This document shows positions 6,852 through 17,146 of a stretch of DNA of 17,146 nucleotides, piece after piece. A model generated the notes under the pieces. It saw only the letters and a list, made by a program, of their open reading frames with translations. It was not told the origin of the DNA and ran no database searches. Origin of the DNA: JALHMQ01 sp037441125 (GTDB lineage Bacteria > Pseudomonadota > Gammaproteobacteria > Burkholderiales > Burkholderiaceae_F). Made by a program: the position numbers and the translations under genes. The first letter of the stretch is position 1; each line of letters begins with the position of its first letter. Location: the NCBI GenBank assembly GCA_037441125.1, contig JBBIST010000071.1:1-17146 (forward strand), read 5' to 3'.

Positions 6852-9152
6852 ATGTCGTTGCGAAGCAAGCTGCTGATCGGCACGATCGTCGTTCAGCTCA
6901 CCGTCCTGGCGGTGCTGCTGCTGGTGGCGCAGCGCGTGATCCGCAACGCCCTCGAGGCCGATGTCGCCGGCAGCGCCGTCCTCACCGAGCGCTTGCTTGG
7001 CTCGGCGCTGGCGCCGCTGGTGGTCGCCAAGGACTTCGAGGCGCTGCGCGAGTCCACCGACGAGACCGTGCGCGCCAGCGGACTCGTCTATCTGCAAGTC
7101 GACGGGCCCGACGGGCGCGGCCTTGCGCGCTCCGGCGCAACACCGGCGCGCGAACCGCCGGCGCGCTCCAATCCGCACGCGCCGCGACCGGCGTCCTTCG
7201 ACGGCGTCTACCACTTCGGCGCACCGATCCAGCTCGCCGGCCAGGACTACGGCCGCTTCTACTTCGGACTGACCGCGGCCGGCGCCTCGGGCGAGCGCGT
7301 TCTGCTGCTGCGCTTGGCAGTGATCGGTGCCACCGGGCTGGCCGCGTCGCTGGCGCTGCAGTGGCTGCTCGCCGGCGTGCTGACGCGGCGCCTGGCGAAC
7401 GTGGCGCGCGCCGCGGAGCAGGTCGGCGCCGGCCGCTTCGACATCGCCCTGCCGGCCGTCGGACGTGACGAGGCCGGAGCGATCGCCGGCGCCCTGCGGC
7501 GCATGTCGGCCGCGCTCGCCGAGCGCCTGCAGAAGCTTCAGGACAGCGAGCAGCGCCAGCGTTCGCTAATCGAGACGATGGCCGAGGGCATGCTGTTGCA
7601 GGACGCGAACCTGAGCGTCCTGCAGTGCAACGACGCGGCGCTGCGCATCCTCGGCCTGGAGCGCGACCAACTTGAAGCTTGGTCGGCCACCGATGCCCGC
7701 TGGCACGCGGTCACACGCGACGGCGCCCCCCTCGGGGCCGACCACCCGGCGGCGGTGGCGCTGCGCACCGGCGAGGCGCAACGCAACGTCGTGATCGGCG
7801 TCGAGCGGCGCGACGGCCGGCGCGTCTGGCTGTCGGTCAACGCCGAGCCGCTGCGGCGCGCGGGCAGCGACCGCCCCTACGCGACCGTCACCACGTTCGC
7901 CGACATCACGGCGCTGATCGAGGCCGAGGATCGGCTGCTGCGCCTGAACGCCGAGCTGGAGCAGCGCGTGAGCGAGCGCACCGCCGATCTCGCCCGCGCC
8001 CTGGAATTGGCCGAGCGCGCCAGCCGCGCCAAGACCGAGTTCCTGTCGCGCATGAGCCACGACCTGCGCACGCCGCTGAACGCGATCCTCGGCTTTGCGC
8101 AGATCCTGCGCCTCGGCGGCGCCAGCTTCGGCGCCCGCGAGAGCGAGCAGAAGCTGGCGCACATCGAGGCGGCCGGCTGGCATCTGCTCGAGCTGATCAA
8201 CGACGTGCTCGACCTGGCACGGATCGAGTCCGGCTCGCTCGTGGTCTCGAGCGAGGCCGTGGCGCTGGCGCCGCTCGTTGCCGAGTGCGCGCAGATGCTG
8301 CAACCGCAAGCCGACGCGATGGCGGTGCAGATCGTCGACCGCAGCGCTGTCGCGCCCGGACTACAGGCGCGCGCCGACCGCACGCGCCTGAAGCAGGTGC
8401 TGACCAATCTGCTGTCGAACGCGATCAAGTACAACCGCCGCGGCGGCCGCGTGACGCTGGAGGCGCGCGCCGCGGGCGCCGACGCGGTCGAACTGTCGGT
8501 CGCCGACACCGGCCGCGGCTTCACCGAGGCGCAGCAGCGCGAGCTGTACCAGCCGTTCAACCGGCTCGGCGCCGAGGGCTCAGCGGTCGAGGGCACCGGC
8601 ATCGGCCTGGTGATCGCGCACCGCCTGACCGCACTGATGGGCGGCAGCCTGACGCTCGCCAGCGAAGCCGGTCGCGGCTCGGTGTTCACGCTGCGCCTGC
8701 CGCGCGCCGATGCGCCCGCGGCGGCCGCCTGCGGCGCAGGCTCCACCGTTGCCGAAGTCAGCGACGGCCCGGCGCGCACGGTGCTGTACATCGAGGACAA
8801 CCCGTCCAACGTCGAACTGCTGCGCGGCGTGCTGTCGCTGCGCCCGCAATGGCGAATGCTGAGCGCCGGCGATGGTGCCGCAGGCATCGCCGCCGCGCAG
8901 GAGCACCGGCCCGACCTGATCGTGATCGACATCGGCCTGCCCGGCATCGACGGCTTCCAGGTGTGCAGGCGGCTGCGCGCCGATCCGGCCTTCGCCGCGC
9001 GGCCGATCGTCGCCTTGAGCGCCAACGCGATGCCGGCCGACGTCGAGCGCGGCCGGGCCGCCGGCTTCGACGCCTACCTGACCAAGCCGCTGCAGATCGC
9101 CGACTTCCTGGCGCAGGCCGACCGCCTGCTCGCCGCCGCGCCGCGCCGATGA
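6852..9152 (+). CDS. Membrane hybrid histidine kinase (periplasmic sensor-HAMP-PAS-HisKA-HATPase-REC)
   Basis: A 766-residue inner-membrane sensor kinase with an attached receiver. In order: membrane helix 1 (about 7-28), a periplasmic sensor segment of about 120 residues (30-150), helix 2 (about 152-176), HAMP (177-230), PAS (236-358), a short coiled coil (360-392), HisKA with phospho-acceptor His403 in SHDLRTPLN, HATPase with N box NLLSNAIKYN, G1 box ADTGRGF and G2 box GTGIGL (581-586), then a receiver (about 643-762) with acidic pocket Glu648/Asp649, phospho-acceptor Asp693 in IDIGLPGIDG, Ser723 and Lys745. All catalytic residues are present. There is no HPt or DNA-binding output domain. 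I chose ATG 6852 because it puts helix 1 right at the N-terminus; an in-frame ATG at 6792 would add 20 polar residues. Its stop overlaps the start of a PhnD-like binding protein, which suggests the two sense a ligand together. Confidence 0.95.
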   Translation: MSLRSKLLIGTIVVQLTVLAVLLLVAQRVIRNALEADVAGSAVLTERLLGSALAPLVVAKDFEALRESTDETVRASGLVYLQVDGPDGRGLARSGATPAREPPARSNPHAPRPASFDGVYHFGAPIQLAGQDYGRFYFGLTAAGASGERVLLLRLAVIGATGLAASLALQWLLAGVLTRRLANVARAAEQVGAGRFDIALPAVGRDEAGAIAGALRRMSAALAERLQKLQDSEQRQRSLIETMAEGMLLQDANLSVLQCNDAALRILGLERDQLEAWSATDARWHAVTRDGAPLGADHPAAVALRTGEAQRNVVIGVERRDGRRVWLSVNAEPLRRAGSDRPYATVTTFADITALIEAEDRLLRLNAELEQRVSERTADLARALELAERASRAKTEFLSRMSHDLRTPLNAILGFAQILRLGGASFGARESEQKLAHIEAAGWHLLELINDVLDLARIESGSLVVSSEAVALAPLVAECAQMLQPQADAMAVQIVDRSAVAPGLQARADRTRLKQVLTNLLSNAIKYNRRGGRVTLEARAAGADAVELSVADTGRGFTEAQQRELYQPFNRLGAEGSAVEGTGIGLVIAHRLTALMGGSLTLASEAGRGSVFTLRLPRADAPAAAACGAGSTVAEVSDGPARTVLYIEDNPSNVELLRGVLSLRPQWRMLSAGDGAAGIAAAQEHRPDLIVIDIGLPGIDGFQVCRRLRADPAFAARPIVALSANAMPADVERGRAAGFDAYLTKPLQIADFLAQADRLLAAAPRR

Positions 9153-10021
9153 CGCCGACCGACCGCCGCCGACGACGCCTGCTCGCCGCTGGCGCGCTCG
9201 CCGCGGCGCAGCCGCTGCGCACGGCCTCGGCAGTCGAGATGCTCGACATCGGTCTCGTGCCCTATCTGTCGGCGCGGGCGATGGTCGGCCTGTTCGAGCC
9301 GCTGCGGCTGCACCTCGCGACCCGGTTGCGGCGCACGGTGCGCCTGTACACGGCGGCGGACTTCCGCGCCCTCGCCGACCACGCGCGCGACGGCGCCTAC
9401 CCGCTGGCGCTGCTGCCGGCGCACCTGGCGCGCATTGCGGTCGAGGACTGGGGACACGTGCTGGTGGCGCGCAGCGATCTCGTCTCCGAGGTGCAGTTGA
9501 TCGCGCGCCGCGGCGCCGAGCCGGCGCTGCCGGACGGATTGCGCGGGCAGCGCATCGCCGTCATCGATCCGCTGTCGCTGACCGTGCTCGCCCTGCACCA
9601 CTGGCTCGCGCGTCAGGGGCTCGCCGCCGGAGGTGATCTCGAACTCGTGTACCTGCGCTCGGTCGGCTCGGCGGCGATCGCCGTGCGCCGCGGCGACGCG
9701 GTGGCGCTGGCGGGCGCGATCGGCCAGTTGCGCGACTTCGGCATCGAGCCCGACTCGGACCTGGTGACGATCGCCGCGATCGAGACGATCCCGACACCGG
9801 CGTTCGTCGCCCACCCGTCGGTGCCGCCGCTCGAGGTCGCGGCCTGGCGGCAGGCGCTGCTCGCCTTCGTGCCGCCGACCGGACTCGCCGGCGGTCTGTC
9901 GCGCCAGCGCTTCGTTGCCGCCAGCTTAAGCGACTTCGACGGCGTGGCGCGCTACAGCGCCCGGGCGCGCGAGCTGCTGGCGCAGCCGCGCGAGGCACCG
10001 CCGGTGACCAAGAAGCGCTGA
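9149..10021 (+). CDS. PhnD-like periplasmic substrate-binding protein
   Basis: A 290-residue protein of the phosphate/phosphonate-type (PhnD/SsuA/transferrin-like) binding family. The N-terminus has five arginines followed by LLAAGALAAA and a TASA segment, a twin-arginine-like signal with probable cleavage near residue 28. The mature part opens with LDIGLVPYLSARAM and FEPLRLHLATRL, then YPLALLPAHLARIA (84-97), the usual first-lobe pattern, and LRGQRIAVIDPLSLT (131-145) at the hinge to the second lobe. The ATG overlaps the kinase stop in ATGA, so translation is probably coupled. No permease or ATPase gene follows; the next gene, mnmC, is convergent after 23 nt. I therefore infer a sensing role, presenting a ligand to the kinase's periplasmic domain, rather than uptake. 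The ligand is unknown; an orphan transporter component is the alternative. Confidence 0.85.
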   Translation: MTPTDRRRRRLLAAGALAAAQPLRTASAVEMLDIGLVPYLSARAMVGLFEPLRLHLATRLRRTVRLYTAADFRALADHARDGAYPLALLPAHLARIAVEDWGHVLVARSDLVSEVQLIARRGAEPALPDGLRGQRIAVIDPLSLTVLALHHWLARQGLAAGGDLELVYLRSVGSAAIAVRRGDAVALAGAIGQLRDFGIEPDSDLVTIAAIETIPTPAFVAHPSVPPLEVAAWRQALLAFVPPTGLAGGLSRQRFVAASLSDFDGVARYSARARELLAQPREAPPVTKKR

Positions 10022-10044
10022 GCGGCGACCGCGCCCGGCGCGCG

Positions 10045-12003
10045 CTACCGCGGCCGATCGCCGGCGCGACCGGTGCGCAGCGCGCGCAGCAGGCGCCGGC
10101 CGGGATCGACCGCCGCGGCCAGCGCCCGCTCGACCGGCCACGGTTCGCCCTCGACCTGCGAAGCGATCAGCTCGGCCAGCAGCGCCGAGAGCACGAGCCC
10201 GCGCGAGCCGAGTGCTACGCACGCGTACAGCGACGGTCGCCGCGGCAGGTCGGCCGGATGCGCGCCGCGCAGTCGCTCGGCCTGAGCGCAGGCAGTCGCT
10301 TCGTCGGCCACTGCACCCGCGTACGGCAGCCGGTCCGGAGCGACACAGCGCACGCCGTCGAAGGCGCCGATCGCGCGCGCCGCCACCGGCTCGGCGAGCA
10401 GGCGCGACAGGCGCTCGAGATTGCCGCGATGGATCGCCTCGAGACCGGCCTCGCCTGCGTCGCCGGCCATCGGCTCGTACGAGGCGCCGACGCCGATCGA
10501 GCCGTCGGGCGCGCGCACCAGATAGCCGTCGCCGGTCAGCCCGGCGGCAAGCGCCAGCAGCGCCGGCGCCCGCAGGTACGAAATGCGCCCGCGCACCAGC
10601 TGCACCGGCAGCCAGCGCGCCGCCAGCAGCCGCGGCGCGTCGAGCGCATTGGCGAGCACCAGCAGCGGCGCGCAGGCCAGAGGTCTCGCGTCGCCATCGA
10701 GCGCGCGCCACAGCCGGCCGTCGTGCTCGATGCGCGCCACCGGCTGGGCGCAGCACAGGTCGATGGCGTCTTGCGCCAGCAAGGCCCGGCACCAAGCGCC
10801 TGCCGCCACCACGCCGGCGCGCTCGAACCACCAGCCGCCGCGCCGCGGCGCCTGGCCGAGCCGCTCGGCGAGCGCCTCGGCCGGCTCGAAGCGCGCGTAC
10901 TCGGGCGGCCAGCCGGCGCGCGCCGCAAGCGACTGCCAGTCGCGCGCCTCGGCGCTCGAGCGCGCCTGCTGCGCCACGCCGCAGGCGCACCACAGCGCAT
11001 CGCGCTGCGGCGGCGGCAGCGCTTCGCGGCGCCGGCAGGCGGCAAGAAAGCCTGAGCGCATCAGGCGCGCGGCGAGGCTGTCGTCGCTGCTCAGCGACGG
11101 GTGCAGCAGGCCCCAGGGCAGCGCCGAGGCGCCTTGCGCCGCCGCCGGTTGCGACTCGAGCACCGTGACCTGCCAGCCGCGCCGCACCAGCGCATCGGCA
11201 CAGTGCGCGCCGGCGAGCCCGGCGCCGATCACGAGCGCGCTGCGCTCGCCGTCGCGCGCGGCGGCCGGCTCGTGCCGGCGTACGCGCCAGCGCGGCGCAA
11301 AGCGCGCCGCCAGCAGGTGCCGCTTGCGACCGAAGCCGGGCCGCAGTTCGAGTTCGAAGCCGGCAGCGGCGAGTGCCTCGCGCACCGGTCGCGCCGTCGT
11401 GTAGGTGGCAAGCGTCGCCCCGGGACGCGCCAGCCGCGCCACTGCCTTGAGCAGCGGCGGCGTCCACATGCGCGGATTGCGCTCGGGCGCGAAGCCGTCG
11501 AGGAAGATCGCATCGGCGCCCACCGCGAGCTGCGGCAGCAGTTCGCCGGCGTCGCCAAGCGCAAGCGTGAGCGTCACCGCATCGCCGTCGAAGCCGATCC
11601 GGTGCAGCCCGGGCAGCGGCAGCGGCCAGCCGGCGGCAAGTTCACGCGCCGCCGGCTGCAGTTCCTCGGGGACTGCGGCGACGATCTGCTCGGCGCGCAC
11701 CGGGTGCAGCTCGACCGAGACGAAGTGCAGCCGCCGCGGCCGCCGCGCGTCGTTCCGCCATGCGTCCAAGGTGGCGAGGAAGTTGATGCCGAGCCCGAAG
11801 CCGGTCTCAAGGATCACGAATTGATCGCGCCCGCGCCAGCGCGCCGGCAGGTCGTTGCCGCCGAGAAACACGTGCCGCGCCTGGCCGAGCGCGCCGTCGC
11901 GGCTGGCGTAGACGTCGCCATAGCGCTCTGAAAACGGCACGCCGTCGCGCCAGGCGAGCGGCTCGGGAACGACCTTCGGTGCGCCGTCACTCATCGCGAG
12001 CAT
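10045..12003 (-). CDS. mnmC: Bifunctional tRNA mnm5(s2)U biosynthesis protein MnmC
   Basis: Carries out the last two steps of wobble-uridine (U34) modification: the C-terminal FAD oxidase removes the carboxymethyl group from cmnm5U, and the N-terminal domain then methylates nm5U with S-adenosylmethionine. The 652-residue chain has the methyltransferase domain at about 1-250, with SAM-site LETGFGLGINFL (65-76) and IFLDGFAPERNPRMW (166-180). The oxidase follows with the dinucleotide fold VIGAGLAG (258-265), ALPWGLLHPSLS and the C-terminal ALGSRGLVLSALLAE. Both activities look intact. Two starts are possible: ATG 12003 (MLAMSDG) or ATG 11994 (MSDG); an aggacc sequence lies 2 nt before the first and 11 nt before the second, so neither is decided. 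It lies downstream of ettA on the same strand and converges with the PhnD-like gene. Confidence 0.96.
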   Translation of the reverse strand: MLAMSDGAPKVVPEPLAWRDGVPFSERYGDVYASRDGALGQARHVFLGGNDLPARWRGRDQFVILETGFGLGINFLATLDAWRNDARRPRRLHFVSVELHPVRAEQIVAAVPEELQPAARELAAGWPLPLPGLHRIGFDGDAVTLTLALGDAGELLPQLAVGADAIFLDGFAPERNPRMWTPPLLKAVARLARPGATLATYTTARPVREALAAAGFELELRPGFGRKRHLLAARFAPRWRVRRHEPAAARDGERSALVIGAGLAGAHCADALVRRGWQVTVLESQPAAAQGASALPWGLLHPSLSSDDSLAARLMRSGFLAACRRREALPPPQRDALWCACGVAQQARSSAEARDWQSLAARAGWPPEYARFEPAEALAERLGQAPRRGGWWFERAGVVAAGAWCRALLAQDAIDLCCAQPVARIEHDGRLWRALDGDARPLACAPLLVLANALDAPRLLAARWLPVQLVRGRISYLRAPALLALAAGLTGDGYLVRAPDGSIGVGASYEPMAGDAGEAGLEAIHRGNLERLSRLLAEPVAARAIGAFDGVRCVAPDRLPYAGAVADEATACAQAERLRGAHPADLPRRPSLYACVALGSRGLVLSALLAELIASQVEGEPWPVERALAAAVDPGRRLLRALRTGRAGDRPR

Positions 12004-12168
12004 GGTCCTGCGGCGGCGGCGACCTCCGGCCGCCCTTGCCCGATCCTTCCGGCAGCCGCGCGGCGACTGCGGCGCGATCCGCGTGCGAGCTGTCGCGTCG
12101 CCTGCGTCGGCGCCGTGATCGGGTTGAGCGCGCGCAGGGCCACGGCGCGCACCGCGTCGGCGCTGCCG
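12004..12168 (-). other. Gap between ettA and mnmC
   Basis: 165 nt of GC-rich sequence. I see no convincing small gene, promoter or T-tract terminator, so read-through from ettA to mnmC is possible. Confidence 0.4.
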
Positions 12169-13827
<1,659 letters not shown>

Positions 13828-13924
13828 CGGCCTCTCGTCGGTGCGTCGCGCGCGGCAGGGGCGCCGGCGGCGATCGATCGGGGCGAAGCTTAGCGGTTCG
13901 ACGCGCGCCGCCGCGCCGGCGGTC

Positions 13925-13947
13925 GCGGCCGCACGCGGCGCGGCCGC
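13925..13947. repeat. Paired gcggccgc palindromes
   Basis: Two identical 8-nt palindromes at 13925-13932 and 13940-13947, with starts 15 nt apart and both in the ettA/maeB gap. This could be a protein-binding pair, but GC-rich DNA makes chance occurrence likely. Confidence 0.5.
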
Positions 13948-13980
13948 ATGCGCCAGCGCAAGGCGGCGAGACGGGCGCCA

Positions 13981-14009
13981 TTGGCAGCGCTGGCGGCGCG
14001 CCTTAACCT
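13981..14009 (+). promoter_or_regulatory. Candidate maeB promoter
   Basis: ttggca (13981-13986, five of six to the -35 consensus) and taacct (14004-14009, three of six, including the TA and final T) are 17 nt apart. Transcription would start near 14016, on a 14-nt palindrome at 14014-14027, about 40 nt before the ATG. Confidence 0.4.
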
Positions 14010-14057
14010 GCTCGCGCGCCGGCGCGCCCGGCGTCACGACACTCTTCGGGAGGATCG

Positions 14058-16328
<2,271 letters not shown>

Positions 16329-16355
16329 TCCGGTGGCTGCCCGGCGCGACGCCGA

Positions 16356-17146
<791 letters not shown>

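Larger units (their letters stand above)
13828..14057. promoter_or_regulatory. Divergent ettA/maeB intergenic region
   Basis: 230 nt separate the two divergent starts, the largest gene-free stretch here. It holds a candidate maeB promoter, two gcggccgc palindromes and a 14-nt palindrome (listed separately). I see no clear ettA promoter and no RNA gene. Confidence 0.6.

Noticed and set aside
13828..14037. N-terminal extension of EttA by 70 residues
   Set aside because: Low-complexity Arg/Ala sequence, no family counterpart, and a gagagg before the inner ATG 13827.

Overview
This is a GC-rich, gene-dense bacterial chromosome segment. Gene content (single-chain gcvP, MaeB-type malic enzyme, bifunctional MnmC, EttA, ThyA/FolA, an AttH-type lipoprotein-export-like operon) and the very high GC at third codon positions suggest a beta- or gammaproteobacterium. 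I cannot name the genus from the sequence. No phage, insertion sequence, CRISPR array, tRNA or rRNA gene is visible. Eleven protein genes are supported; two are cut by the window edges.

Layout. Positions 2-3225 (+): the 3' part of a large FtsX/MacB-type ABC permease, followed 8 nt later by a secreted AttH/CrtC-like lipocalin-fold protein. This is the tail of an attEFGH-like export operon whose ATPase would lie upstream. Positions 3335-5137 (+): a complete MsbA-like ABC half-exporter. Positions 5194-6653 (+): thyA and folA, which together make dTMP and regenerate tetrahydrofolate. A tract of hexamer/heptamer tandem repeats separates them. Positions 6852-10021 (+): a membrane hybrid histidine kinase overlapping by 4 nt a PhnD-like periplasmic binding protein with a twin-arginine-like leader. 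No transporter genes accompany them, so this pair looks like a two-part sensor. Positions 10045-13827 (-): mnmC and ettA, both serving translation. Positions 14058-16328 (+): maeB, divergent from ettA across a 230-nt regulatory gap. Positions 16356-17146 (-): the C-terminal quarter of gcvP, convergent with maeB.

Most of the window is housekeeping. The parts worth a second look are the kinase/binding-protein pair (possible uncharacterised sensory system), a 27-bp in-frame duplicated, hairpin-forming repeat inside the AttH-like gene, and the tandem repeat tract between thyA and folA. Long open frames opposite or out of frame with these genes are by-products of the high GC content and were left out.
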